Part shown: piece by piece, positions 17,657 through 26,211 of the stretch | Position numbering within the stretch: position 1 is the first letter of the stretch | Layout: every line of letters starts with the position of its first letter | From: Moraxellaceae bacterium | GTDB lineage: Bacteria > Pseudomonadota > Gammaproteobacteria > Pseudomonadales > Moraxellaceae | Direction: 5' to 3' | Length of the DNA stretch: 34,767 nucleotides | NCBI GenBank assembly: GCA_025363155.1 | Contig: JANYEL010000221.1 | Span: 1-34,767 of the forward strand | The notes under the pieces: model-generated | What the model was told of the DNA's origin: nothing | Databases searched by the model: none | The model's input: only the letters and a program-made list of their open reading frames with translations | Made by a program: the position numbers and the translations under genes

Positions 17657-18629
17657 GAGCCGTTTTCCTCGCAAATTAAATACTTCATTGAACCCATCTC
17701 GTTCGCAAGGTGGGTGGGTTTTGCGTGGATTCGGTCAAATGATTCTAGGTCTAAGTTTCATTGCGGTGGTATTGTTTTTCTTAGCGTCTACTTCGTTTTT
17801 TTCAGATTTTATTCTGAAAAATATGATGAAATTCCCTGTGGTTGTGAATCCGATTGCTGCCGCGAGTCATCAAAGTTCTCAGCATGAGTATGCCTCTTCG
17901 GCCTCTGAAGTGTCCGAAACGAAAGTAGCGGCAAATAAGCCGTCGACAGTACATAAAAAACATCACGCTAAAACAGAGCCAGCCAGTCAGGTGGATCTTT
18001 CAGCAACGACAACTTCTGCGGCGGAAGCTATTGCGATTGCACGGGTCACGGATAATAAACCCGACAAAAAGCTCGATCTGGTTGCTCTCAGTCCTCGCTT
18101 GGTTTGGGATAGTTCTAATCAAGCTGGCGCACAAGCCATTGTTGTTTTGGGTGGCGGGCTAACTCGGGATAAGCAAGGGCGGATCACCCCGAATTCATAT
18201 ACACGCTTAAGGTTAATGCAGGCGATTAGTCAGCATCGTTCAACCAACTTGCCGATATTTCTCACTGGTGTTGAATCGCGTTATATGCAGAAATTCTTGC
18301 AAGAACATGGTGAGTCAGCACAGTGGCTTGAATCGCGCAGTATGAATACTTGTGAAAATGCCCGATTCAGTGCTTTGCTTTTACAGCGACTGGGCGGTGC
18401 ACCACGAGTCGAATTAGTCACCGATAAATGGCATATTCCAAGAGCACGTTGGTTATTTGCCATGAATGGTATTGAAACGGTGCCAATCCCAGCAGTATTG
18501 CCTGGTGATCCTGCACCTTGGTGGCCAGATAGTCGCAATCTCACTCACACGCGCCGTGCTGTGTATGAGCTGGTGGCTTTTACGCGGGATCGTTGGTTTG
18601 GAGTGGTTGGCTGTCGTGAAGTGCCTTGA
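17649..18629 (+). CDS. YdcF-like (DUF218) membrane-anchored protein
   Basis: Predicted envelope protein of 326 residues. One membrane helix (about 31-50) is followed by an Ala/Ser/Lys-rich linker of about 100 residues and then a DUF218 domain from about residue 162: AIVVLGGGLTRD, SYTRLRLMQAI, LTGVESRY, SMNTCENARFSALLL, VTDKWHIPRARWLF. DUF218 proteins such as SanA and ElyC are linked to envelope integrity and lipid-carrier metabolism; the reaction is not settled. The ATG at 17649 overlaps the end of murB by eight bases, with GAGTGG upstream, so the pair is probably translationally coupled, consistent with a cell-wall role. An upstream GTG at 17619 is less likely. Confidence 0.85.
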   Translation: MVKSRFPRKLNTSLNPSRSQGGWVLRGFGQMILGLSFIAVVLFFLASTSFFSDFILKNMMKFPVVVNPIAAASHQSSQHEYASSASEVSETKVAANKPSTVHKKHHAKTEPASQVDLSATTTSAAEAIAIARVTDNKPDKKLDLVALSPRLVWDSSNQAGAQAIVVLGGGLTRDKQGRITPNSYTRLRLMQAISQHRSTNLPIFLTGVESRYMQKFLQEHGESAQWLESRSMNTCENARFSALLLQRLGGAPRVELVTDKWHIPRARWLFAMNGIETVPIPAVLPGDPAPWWPDSRNLTHTRRAVYELVAFTRDRWFGVVGCREVP

Positions 18630-18720
18630 TATATATAGATGTTGTTATGAGCTATACTGAGGTTGGGTGCTGCTGATTGTGGTGCACTGCATGGAGGTTA
18701 GTAATCAATGGAACGATATT

Positions 18721-19902
18721 ATGACTGAATCCACCATTCTTGAATTACCAGAAGAGTCTTTGGCAACAAGACAAAAGCCAACGACGTCATCAAGTGCATT
18801 TCGGGCAAAATCCACAGCACTTTTGGGTCGATTAAAAATTAACGATAGTGAACTTATTCATAAAATAAAAAGTATTAAAAATCTCACTAACCTTCAATCG
18901 AACCCATTGATACCTGAGTCATTTACCAAACTTAAGCTTCCAGCTCCAGATCGTATAAAAACTGCACGTGAATTACCGCAACTTTCCTTGGATGCGCCGA
19001 GTGATACATCGGAAGCCATGCAAGGCTATCGTGCTTTTTATGCACTTGATCAGCTTGAAGCACGTCATTCACACGGTTATTTGCGCGCAGGTGATCAACG
19101 TATTCATGTCCAGATCTTTCAACCGCTGACACAAGCTATCGGTACCGTCTGGGTGTTACACGGCTATTTAGAGCATAGTGGTTTATATCAGCCGATGATT
19201 GCTGAGTTATTAACACAGAACTTTGCCGTATTAACCCTCGATTTGCCCGGTCATGGTTTATCTTCAGGTGAACAAACAGGGATTGCTGATTTTTCCGTGT
19301 ATCAAGACATGCTTAAAGACGTTCATGCATGGGTTGCTCAGCAGCAAGAGGATGCCTTGCCTCATCCATGGTTAGGTATAGGGCAGAGTACGGGCTGTGC
19401 GATCTGGATGGATCATGTGCTGACAACGTGTACCCGTAAACACACACCGATCGTTGAACGATTATTTCTAATTTCGCCTTTGGTTCGCCCAGCAAAAAGC
19501 GGATGGTGGCAAAATTCGATTGGTTTATCTTTGATTCGTCAAATAAAACATGACGTTCCGCGTAAATTCCGTCGTAATAATAGTAATCCTGAATACCTGC
19601 GTTTTGTGCGTTTAGAAGATCCTCTGCAATCCCGTAAGATGGCAATGAGCTGGATTCTCGCCTTAAGTCGTTGGATGCCGTATATGGAAGGGTTGCCTGC
19701 AAGCCGTTTTCCAGTATGGATGGTGCAAGGTGCACGCGATCAAACGGTTGATTGGCGTTATAACATCGGTTATGTGAAGCGGAAGTTTCGCTTGAAGGTT
19801 ACATTATTATTAGAAGATGCTTCGCATCAGTTGATCAATGAATGTAAAGAAATTCGTGCGCCAATGACGGCGTTGATTCCTGTGTTTTTGAAAGGCGAGT
19901 AA
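18721..19902 (+). CDS. Alpha/beta hydrolase, monoacylglycerol-lipase-like
   Basis: Predicted serine hydrolase of the Hydrolase_4 / lysophospholipase family, 393 residues. The first 110 residues are a polar, Ser/Thr/Lys-rich extension without a recognised domain. The core shows the oxyanion-loop HGYLEHSG (147-154), LDLPGHGLSSG (173-183), the nucleophile elbow GQSTG with Ser223, Asp340 (QGARDQTVDW) and His369 (DASHQLI). Such enzymes release fatty acids from monoglycerides or lysophospholipids. The ATG at 18721 with GGA eight bases upstream is chosen over earlier in-frame starts at 18691 and 18667. There is no signal peptide. It converges on the DUF4239 gene across a long hairpin. Confidence 0.85.
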   Translation: MTESTILELPEESLATRQKPTTSSSAFRAKSTALLGRLKINDSELIHKIKSIKNLTNLQSNPLIPESFTKLKLPAPDRIKTARELPQLSLDAPSDTSEAMQGYRAFYALDQLEARHSHGYLRAGDQRIHVQIFQPLTQAIGTVWVLHGYLEHSGLYQPMIAELLTQNFAVLTLDLPGHGLSSGEQTGIADFSVYQDMLKDVHAWVAQQQEDALPHPWLGIGQSTGCAIWMDHVLTTCTRKHTPIVERLFLISPLVRPAKSGWWQNSIGLSLIRQIKHDVPRKFRRNNSNPEYLRFVRLEDPLQSRKMAMSWILALSRWMPYMEGLPASRFPVWMVQGARDQTVDWRYNIGYVKRKFRLKVTLLLEDASHQLINECKEIRAPMTALIPVFLKGE

Positions 19903-19956
19903 TTGAGCAGCTGATCAGACTGTTGTTTCTATACATGCTGAGTCTAAATCAGAGTA

Positions 19957-19999
19957 TGCCAATTTTGGTTTCTTATGGTGTTGGAAACCAAAATTGGCA
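19957..19999. repeat. Perfect 16-base inverted repeat between convergent genes
   Basis: TGCCAATTTTGGTTTC (19957-19972) and GAAACCAAAATTGGCA (19984-19999) pair without mismatch around an 11-base loop. It lies between the stops of two convergent genes (19902 and 20010). No T tract follows on either strand. It could act as a factor-assisted bidirectional terminator or be an inserted palindrome. Confidence 0.7.
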
Positions 20000-20004
20000 A
20001 GAGG

Positions 20005-20020
20005 GTATGTCATGACATAC
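20005..20020. repeat. 16-base palindrome over a stop codon
   Basis: GTATGTCATGACATAC is a perfect palindrome without a loop, and the stop codon of the minus-strand gene lies in it at 20010-20012. With no spacer it is more like a protein-binding dyad than an RNA hairpin. Confidence 0.5.
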
Positions 20021-20789
20021 TCTTCAGTAAATCAATTAAAAGCTGATCTGCGGCATCAACACGAATCATACCGAGGCGCGGGAACTCAAGATCTACGATC
20101 ACATACACCGCCATAGACATGATTGCAGCGAAAACAATGATATGAAACCAGCTCCGCTCTTTGTTCGTTGAGCTGTCATATCCAACGAGTAATGCACCAA
20201 TGAGGCTGAGTCCACCTAGTAACAGAAAGACGACGAGGGGCGGATGATTTTCGGCTGCCATTGCTCTGGTCGTTGTGATGTCGATCATCTCATTCAAGGC
20301 GGGAAGTAGTAGCGTAGCGGCTTGTGTTGGCGCATCCGACCTACGGCATGCGATTAATGCTTTCGTCCAAATCTCGCTTTGCAATGTGACTGCCTTGGCA
20401 AGCTTTGCATTGATGGCGGTCTGATCACTCGCATTCAGATAGGTCGTTGATCTTGTGTCCACATACTGATGCATAAGTGCTTTGATCTCTGGCTGCGCAT
20501 CACTGGGCAACAGGTCTATACGTAGGTAGGCAGTTCCGATGGCATTCACTTCAGCAGTGATCAAGTGACGACGGTCTTCAAATCTCGTTGCAGCGCCAGA
20601 AAAGCTAAAGGCCATGATCAGACCGAGCAAGCCAAACACTGCGGCCCCTGCTGCACCAACGCCCTCTGCAAGACCTTTTGGATCACGGGCTATCCTCGCA
20701 ATCCCAATTTTTCGCCCAGCCTCTGAGAAGATCAACATGCCTAAGAATAAACCGAGTGCTGAGCAGGATACGATCCATGTAAAACTCAT
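20010..20789 (-). CDS. DUF4239 (bestrophin-like) membrane protein
   Basis: Predicted inner-membrane protein of 259 residues with four hydrophobic helices: about residues 3-22, 45-66, 184-204 and 216-234. A soluble helical middle segment (about 70-180) contains FEDRRHLITAEVNAIGTAYLRIDLLP, the part most typical of the DUF4239 family, which is distantly related to bestrophin-like channel proteins. The transport or sensing role is unknown. The ATG at 20789 follows GGAAAAA. It stands alone, convergent with the upstream lipase-like gene. The roughly 220 bases upstream, to the csrA terminator, are AT-rich with no gene that I can see. Confidence 0.78.
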   Translation of the reverse strand: MSFTWIVSCSALGLFLGMLIFSEAGRKIGIARIARDPKGLAEGVGAAGAAVFGLLGLIMAFSFSGAATRFEDRRHLITAEVNAIGTAYLRIDLLPSDAQPEIKALMHQYVDTRSTTYLNASDQTAINAKLAKAVTLQSEIWTKALIACRRSDAPTQAATLLLPALNEMIDITTTRAMAAENHPPLVVFLLLGGLSLIGALLVGYDSSTNKERSWFHIIVFAAIMSMAVYVIVDLEFPRLGMIRVDAADQLLIDLLKSMS

Positions 20790-21012
20790 TGTTGATTTTT
20801 CCTATTTTTATTGAAAAAAGTGACAGCATGTCTATCTATTTCATGATGTAAACTCTTTTGAGTCCCTATGCCTAATCAGAAGCAATCATTAAATTATATT
20901 TGGATTTGGCGAGTCAAATAATACTTCCATTTTCTTCTGAATTTTATTATAAAAATAATGATGTACGAGAGATTGCAGTTTTATATTTATAGAAACAAGA
21001 TGCTAAAAATAG

Positions 21013-21048
21013 AAAAATGACCTTTAGTCTATGTAGAGGTCATTTTTT
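21013..21048 (-). terminator. Intrinsic terminator of csrA
   Basis: AAAAATGACCT and AGGTCATTTTT form an 11-base perfect stem with a 13-base loop and T runs in both directions. It begins 29 bases after the csrA stop codon. Confidence 0.88.
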
Positions 21049-21076
21049 GATCTAATAAAACAGAATACGGTCAAAA

Positions 21077-21316
21077 TTAACGATTAAATGGCTCATCGTC
21101 GAAAGAGGGTTGATAGTCTTGTTCTAGATGTTGCAAGTGCTCGTGCATTGCGCGTTCATGTTGAATACGTTGATAAATTTCTTCACGATGAACGGAAACT
21201 TCTTTCGGTGCGTTGACACCAATACGGACTTGATTACCTTTTACACCTAATACGGTGATGCTGACTTCGTCGCCAACCATCAATGTCTCGCCCACACGGC
21301 GTGTCAGAATCAGCAT
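21077..21316 (-). CDS. csrA: Carbon storage regulator CsrA
   Basis: Dimeric RNA-binding protein that blocks or stabilises mRNAs by binding GGA motifs in hairpin loops near the ribosome-binding site. The N-terminal core [40 protein letters not shown] is intact, with the RNA-contacting Leu4/Arg6 and the Arg/His/Arg region ([12 protein letters not shown]). The 79-residue length exceeds the 61 of E. coli by an acidic, His/Gln-rich tail ([20 protein letters not shown]), as in Acinetobacter relatives. It lies downstream of lysC but is separated by a terminator, so it probably has its own promoter. The leader carries a possible CsrA site over the Shine-Dalgarno. Confidence 0.96.
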   Translation of the reverse strand: MLILTRRVGETLMVGDEVSITVLGVKGNQVRIGVNAPKEVSVHREEIYQRIQHERAMHEHLQHLEQDYQPSFDDEPFNR

Positions 21317-21320
21317 GTTA

Positions 21321-21330
21321 CTCTCCTTGT
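21321..21330 (-). promoter_or_regulatory. csrA Shine-Dalgarno with possible CsrA-binding motif
   Basis: The minus-strand leader reads ACAAGGAGAG just five bases before the csrA ATG. ACAAGGA is the core of the CsrA consensus and overlaps the Shine-Dalgarno AAGGAG, so CsrA could repress its own translation. Only one GGA site is obvious. Confidence 0.45.
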
Positions 21331-21421
21331 TCTTTGAGTCAGCTTTTGTTTGGTGCTGAGTGCTTATGTGCAGTATGGCTTAAACCTGCGCGTCATAACA
21401 GACCCTAAAACCACTTTTCAT

Positions 21422-21464
21422 AAAAAAATTATAGCGGATTCGGCCTTAAGGCTGAATCCGCTAT
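21422..21464 (-). terminator. Intrinsic terminator of lysC
   Basis: On the minus strand, ATAGCGGATTC and GAATCCGCTAT (11 base pairs, with the self-complementary CCTTAAGG at the centre) are followed by AA and seven T. It lies 66 bases after the lysC stop. Confidence 0.9.
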
Positions 21465-21529
21465 TGTTATGCATTTTCAATATAATAGTTCACATTGTGT
21501 CAGACAAAACGTGAACTACAGCACTAAAT

Positions 21530-22810
21530 TTATGCTTGTGCGCGGCTTTCACCAGAAGCACGGTCTAGATCAAATGCAGTGTGCAATGAACGCACAGCAA
21601 GTTCTAGATACTTCTCGTTCATCACGACTGAAATTTTAATTTCAGAAGTAGAGATCATTTGGATGTTAATGCCTTCATTGCCTAAGGTACGGAACATTTT
21701 GCTCGCAACACCCGCATGTGAGCGCATGCCAACACCAACGATCGATACTTTGACAATCGTGTCATCACCCGTGACTTCACGTGCGCCAACATCTTGACCA
21801 ATTTTTTCCATCAATGTCAGCGTCTTGCTGTAATCGCTACGATTGACCGTGAAAGTGAAATCAGTTGTGCCATCAGCACCAATGTTTTGTACGATCATAT
21901 CGATTTCGATATTCGCGTCGCCAACAGGGGAGAGGATACGTGATGCAATACCTGGTTGATCAGGTACACCACGTACAATCAATTTTGCTTCGTCGCGGTT
22001 AAAGGCGATACCAGAGATGATAGGTTGTTCCATAGTCGTATCCGATTCAGTCGTAATGAGTGTTCCGACGTTGTTTTTAAATTCATCGTCGTATGCGCCG
22101 TCATTTTCGTTATCAAAACTTGATAAAACGCGCAGTGGCACATTGTATTTTCCTGCAAATTCAACCGAGCGAATTTGAAGTACTTTCGAGCCTAAACTTG
22201 CCATTTCTAGCATTTCTTCAAAAGTAATACGGTCTAATTTCTTCGCTTTTGGTGCGACACGTGGGTCAGTGGTGTATACGCCATCGACATCGGTGTAGAT
22301 TTGGCATTCATCAGCCTTCAGCGCTGCTGCCATTGCTACACCAGTCGTGTCTGAACCGCCGCGACCGAGCGTCGTGACATTACCGAAATCATCGATGCCT
22401 TGGAAACCTGCAACAATAACGACAGAGCCGCTATCGAGGTCTTTACGAACTGCCGCTTCATCAATTGATTGAATCCGCGCTTTGTTAAACGAACTATCGG
22501 TACGAATAACAACTTGTCCGCCAGTATAAGACTTCGCGCTTAAACCAATGCTTTTCAATGACATTGCCAACATCGCAATCGTCACTTGTTCGCCCGTTGC
22601 GAGCATTTGATCGAGTTCGCGTGGATCAGGCGTTTCACTAATTGCTTTTGCAAGGCCAATCAAACGATTGGTTTCGCCGCTCATTGCGGAGACCACAACA
22701 ACCACTTGATGTCCTTGGTCGTGCCAGCGTTTGACGCGACGAGAAACATTGAGAATGCGTTCTGGGGTACCCATCGAGGTACCGCCGTATTTTTGGACAA
22801 TGAGTGCCAT
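21530..22810 (-). CDS. lysC: Aspartate kinase
   Basis: First step of the aspartate pathway (lysine, threonine, methionine, diaminopimelate): phosphorylation of aspartate. The kinase domain opens with ALIVQKYGGTSMG (Lys7). GRGGSDTTG and the IYTDVDGVYTTDPR stretch mark the active site, and two ACT domains follow from about residue 260 (VPDQPGIASRI; VGMRSHAGVASKMF), the place of allosteric feedback by lysine or threonine. The ATG at 22810 gives 426 residues; the frame is open to a TTG at 22837, but the kinase motif would then be too far in. The Shine-Dalgarno AAGGA is 13 bases away, a long spacing. It lies 128 bases downstream of alaS. Confidence 0.96.
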   Translation of the reverse strand: MALIVQKYGGTSMGTPERILNVSRRVKRWHDQGHQVVVVVSAMSGETNRLIGLAKAISETPDPRELDQMLATGEQVTIAMLAMSLKSIGLSAKSYTGGQVVIRTDSSFNKARIQSIDEAAVRKDLDSGSVVIVAGFQGIDDFGNVTTLGRGGSDTTGVAMAAALKADECQIYTDVDGVYTTDPRVAPKAKKLDRITFEEMLEMASLGSKVLQIRSVEFAGKYNVPLRVLSSFDNENDGAYDDEFKNNVGTLITTESDTTMEQPIISGIAFNRDEAKLIVRGVPDQPGIASRILSPVGDANIEIDMIVQNIGADGTTDFTFTVNRSDYSKTLTLMEKIGQDVGAREVTGDDTIVKVSIVGVGMRSHAGVASKMFRTLGNEGINIQMISTSEIKISVVMNEKYLELAVRSLHTAFDLDRASGESRAQA

Positions 22811-22938
22811 GAGCGTGTACTTTTCCTTACGGTTCAATCTGTCTTAATCTTTGTTTTGCATTAAAAAATCAGAACAAAGAGCTTTCATTACAATAACAAT
22901 CAGCGTGTTTGAGAAACTTTGCCTCAAGCATACTCATT

Positions 22939-25602
22939 TCAAGCTAATTTGGTTTCAATCCAAGCTGGAATGTCTTGCATAATTTGAGCAAATTCTGGGC
23001 TTAATGGTGCGCCACCTTGTGCAAAGTCAGGTTTACCACCGCCCTTGCCACCCAGTAATCCTGAAAGGTGGCTAATAATCTCGCCTGCTTTAATTTTGCC
23101 ATTCTGTGATGATGAAACAGAGGCGAGCAGGTTGATTTTATCACCATCGGTTGAGGCGAGCACAATGACGCTTTCAGGCAAACGCGATTTCACGCTGTCG
23201 AGCAAGGTGCGTAAATGCTTGCTTTCAATGTTTTCAAGCGTTGCCACAAGAAGCTGTGAGCCACCGACCCAACGTGCTTGGGTGACTAGTTCAATACTTT
23301 CAGCATTGGCAAGTTTTTGATTGAGTGAATCAATGTGCTTTTCTAAATCACGATTACGCTCAGACAATGCCTGAACTTTCTCAAATGTTTTACCGCGAGC
23401 AGTTTTAGTTAGCCCTGCAATTTGCGCGAGCTGACGTTCACCAGTTTGTACGAAATTCAGTGCATTCAAACCTGTGACCGCTTCAATACGACGAACACCC
23501 GCAGCAATACCGCCTTCACTGATAATTTTCAGCAAACCAATATCACCTGTGCGCTCAACGTGAATACCACCACAGAGTTCTACAGAGAAGTATTGTTCGT
23601 TGGTTTTATTACCCATTGCCAAAACACGGACTTCATCACCGTATTTTTCGCCAAACAGCATCATCGCGCCTTTGGTCTTGGCTTCCGCCATGCTCATTTC
23701 TTCAGTTTCAACTGCATAGTTGCCAATAATTTCTTGTGCAACGAGACGTTCAACTTCATTAATTTGATCAGCTGTTACGGCTTGATCATTGGCAAAGTCA
23801 AAACGGAGCAAATCAGCACTGACTAATGAACCTTTTTGCGAAACGTGTTCGCCTAAAACTTTACGTAATGCGGCATGCAACAAATGCGTTGCAGAGTGGT
23901 TACGAGCAATGGCAGCGCGTAAGTTTTGCTTCACTTCAGCTTCTACGGTTTGGTTCGATTGGATTTTACCCATTGTCACCACGCCTTGATGAACAATGGC
24001 GTTGCCTGATTTCTTGGTATCTTGAACTTCAAAAATACCATCCAAACCTGTCAATGTGCCTGTGTCACCAATCTGACCGCCTGATTCTGCATAGAATGGT
24101 GTTTGATTAAGAACGATAAAACCTTCTTCGCCTTCGCTCAGGCTATCAGCAGGTTGACCATCTTTGTAGAGAGCAATGATCTGACCCGAACCTGTCGTCG
24201 CGTTATACCCATCAAACTGAGTCGAGCTATCAACTTTGACAAAGCTGTTGTAATCAACAGTGAATTTGCCCGCGTCACGCGCACGACGACGTTGCTCATC
24301 CATGGCAGTTTCAAAGCTAGCTTGATCAACGGTCAAACCACGTTCACGTGCAATATCTGCTGTTAAATCAACTGGGAAGCCGTAAGTGTCGTAAAGTTTA
24401 AACGCGACTTCACCATCAATCACATTGCCTTTTACGTTTGGTAATTCAGCTTCAAGTAGTTTTAAACCTTGTTCTAGCGTGCGTGCAAATTGTTCTTCTT
24501 CTTTGCGGAGCGCATTTTCAATCGCTTCGCGGCGTGCAACCAACTCTGGATACGCTTCACCCATCACATCAATCAATGGCTGAACCATTTGATAGAAGAA
24601 TGCGCCTGTTGCGCCCAATTTATTACCATGACGCACTGCGCGGCGAATGATACGGCGTAACACATAGCCACGACCTTCATTGCTTGGATTCACGCCATCA
24701 GCAATGAGGAATGAGCAAGAGCGTGCATGATCGGCAACAACGCGTAGGGAAGGCTGACCTTCGTCTTCGATGCCAATGATTTTGCAAGCCGATTGAATTA
24801 GATGCGCGAATAAGTCAATTTCATAGTTCGCATGAACATGCTGCATGACCGCACTAATACGCTCTAAACCCATACCTGTGTCAACGCTTGGCGCTGGTAG
24901 GGCTTGCATCGTGCCATCTTTTTGACGGTTGAACTGCATGAAAACGCAGTTCCAAATTTCGATGAAACGGTCGCCGTCTTCTTCAGGGGTGCCTGGCAAA
25001 CCACCCGCAATTTCAGCGCCGTGGTCGTAGAAAATTTCAGTACATGGGCCGCAAGGACCTGTGTCGCCCATCGCCCAGAAGTTGTCTGATGCGTAAGCTG
25101 CGCCTTTGTTGTCACCAATACGAATGATGCGTGATGCATCTAAACCAATATTGTTATTCCAGAAACCAAATGCTTCGTCATCGGTTGCATAGATCGTGAC
25201 GTACAAGCGATCTTTTGGAATGTTCATCCAGCTTGGACTTGTGAGGAATTCCCATGCGAACGCAATCGCTTCTTTTTTGAAGTAATCACCAAAAGAGAAG
25301 TTGCCCAACATTTCAAAGAAAGTGTGGTGACGTGCAGTATAGCCAACGTTATCAAGGTCGTTATGCTTGCCGCCTGCGCGTACGCATTTTTGGCTCGAGG
25401 TTGCACGGACGTAATCACGTGGGTCGAGACCGAGAAAAGTGTCTTTAAATTGATTCATGCCCGCATTGGTAAATAACAACGTCGGGTCATTGGTTGGAAT
25501 CAAGCTGCTTGAAGCGACGCGGGTGTGACCTTTGCTTTCAAAAAAGCGTAAAAAATCTTCACGAATGTCAGCTACAGTGCGGATTTGCGGCTTGGCTGTC
25601 AT
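22939..25602 (-). CDS. alaS: Alanyl-tRNA synthetase
   Basis: Charges tRNA-Ala and edits Ser/Gly mischarging. Full length at 887 residues. The class II catalytic core contains [10 protein letters not shown] (about 92-101) and the motif-3 region [17 protein letters not shown]. The editing domain carries [11 protein letters not shown] and the distal [13 protein letters not shown] zinc motif. The C-Ala domain ends with the Gly-rich [14 protein letters not shown]. The ATG at 25602 is preceded by AAGGAGT at nine bases. It is followed on the same strand by lysC, an order that I recognise from Acinetobacter-type genomes. Confidence 0.98.
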   Translation of the reverse strand: MTAKPQIRTVADIREDFLRFFESKGHTRVASSSLIPTNDPTLLFTNAGMNQFKDTFLGLDPRDYVRATSSQKCVRAGGKHNDLDNVGYTARHHTFFEMLGNFSFGDYFKKEAIAFAWEFLTSPSWMNIPKDRLYVTIYATDDEAFGFWNNNIGLDASRIIRIGDNKGAAYASDNFWAMGDTGPCGPCTEIFYDHGAEIAGGLPGTPEEDGDRFIEIWNCVFMQFNRQKDGTMQALPAPSVDTGMGLERISAVMQHVHANYEIDLFAHLIQSACKIIGIEDEGQPSLRVVADHARSCSFLIADGVNPSNEGRGYVLRRIIRRAVRHGNKLGATGAFFYQMVQPLIDVMGEAYPELVARREAIENALRKEEEQFARTLEQGLKLLEAELPNVKGNVIDGEVAFKLYDTYGFPVDLTADIARERGLTVDQASFETAMDEQRRRARDAGKFTVDYNSFVKVDSSTQFDGYNATTGSGQIIALYKDGQPADSLSEGEEGFIVLNQTPFYAESGGQIGDTGTLTGLDGIFEVQDTKKSGNAIVHQGVVTMGKIQSNQTVEAEVKQNLRAAIARNHSATHLLHAALRKVLGEHVSQKGSLVSADLLRFDFANDQAVTADQINEVERLVAQEIIGNYAVETEEMSMAEAKTKGAMMLFGEKYGDEVRVLAMGNKTNEQYFSVELCGGIHVERTGDIGLLKIISEGGIAAGVRRIEAVTGLNALNFVQTGERQLAQIAGLTKTARGKTFEKVQALSERNRDLEKHIDSLNQKLANAESIELVTQARWVGGSQLLVATLENIESKHLRTLLDSVKSRLPESVIVLASTDGDKINLLASVSSSQNGKIKAGEIISHLSGLLGGKGGGKPDFAQGGAPLSPEFAQIMQDIPAWIETKLA

Positions 25603-25657
25603 AGGTGAGACTCCTTGGGCTGAATGCGAAAAAATAGGGTTAAATTAAAAGCGTCAT

Positions 25658-25680
25658 AGTATAGCGGATTTTTTGCTATA
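25658..25680 (-). promoter_or_regulatory. Possible -10 element and small dyad upstream of alaS
   Basis: On the minus strand, TATACT (25658-25663) lies 56 bases before the alaS ATG and could be a -10 box. It overlaps the dyad TATAGC...GCTATA (25660-25680, 9-base centre). No good -35 is seen at the proper distance, so this is weak. Confidence 0.3.
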
Positions 25681-25774
25681 GGCTTAGGTAGAGTTGAAAT
25701 TATATCTTAATAAACGGCATATATTTTTGGTTTAAATTTGAGCTCAGTTGTTGGTGTTGAGGTGTTTACTGAAC

Positions 25775-26209
25775 TTATAGAAATCGCCCTAAATGATCAG
25801 CTGTGGGCAGCATGCATTGATCATAACGGCCAAAGATTTTATAGCGATTTAATGCGACTCGATCATAAAGCCAGTCGCGAATCGGTCGCGGGAGAATCCA
25901 AAATACAGCCAGTAATTTATAGGGAAATGGAAAGCGTGATATTGCTTTCAGAAAAGCGCTACTTTTCACGTAAAATTTGCCATTTTCGACGTAAACCATC
26001 GTGTCAAAACTGTCAGCTGGTAAGCCAAAATGACGCAATATCTGCTGTCCTTGTTCTGACTGAACGGTAGCAAGTTTAAACAGACGTTTCTTATCCGCAT
26101 AAATCACAAATCGACTCCAACCATGACAGAGCTTACAGACACCATCAAAGAGAATCACATGATCTAAAGTATCTACATTGATTGGCATAGCAGAAGGTTG
26201 GCTGTTCAT
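25775..26209 (-). CDS. DCC-family thiol-disulfide oxidoreductase (DUF393)
   Basis: Small thioredoxin-like protein of 144 residues. The signature FDGVCKLCHGW places the two redox cysteines at 25 and 28, and the C-terminal KIFGRYDQCMLPT supplies the other conserved Cys of the family. Cellular substrates of DCC proteins are unknown. The ATG at 26209 follows AAAGG and lies two bases after the stop of the saccharopine-dehydrogenase-like gene, so it is the third gene of a tight minus-strand operon. About 170 bases without a gene separate its end from alaS. Confidence 0.88.
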   Translation of the reverse strand: MNSQPSAMPINVDTLDHVILFDGVCKLCHGWSRFVIYADKKRLFKLATVQSEQGQQILRHFGLPADSFDTMVYVENGKFYVKSSAFLKAISRFPFPYKLLAVFWILPRPIRDWLYDRVALNRYKIFGRYDQCMLPTADHLGRFL

Positions 26210-26211
26210 GA

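Noticed and set aside
19313-19735. Minus-strand open frame of 140 codons
   Set aside because: It is antisense to the core of the lipase-like gene, which has an intact catalytic triad on the plus strand.
23422-23826. Plus-strand open frame of 134 codons
   Set aside because: It is antisense to the editing domain of alaS; composition is skewed and no family pattern is seen.
25738-26070. Plus-strand open frame of 110 codons
   Set aside because: It mostly overlaps the DCC-family gene in antisense, and the minus-strand gene has the conserved Cys motif.
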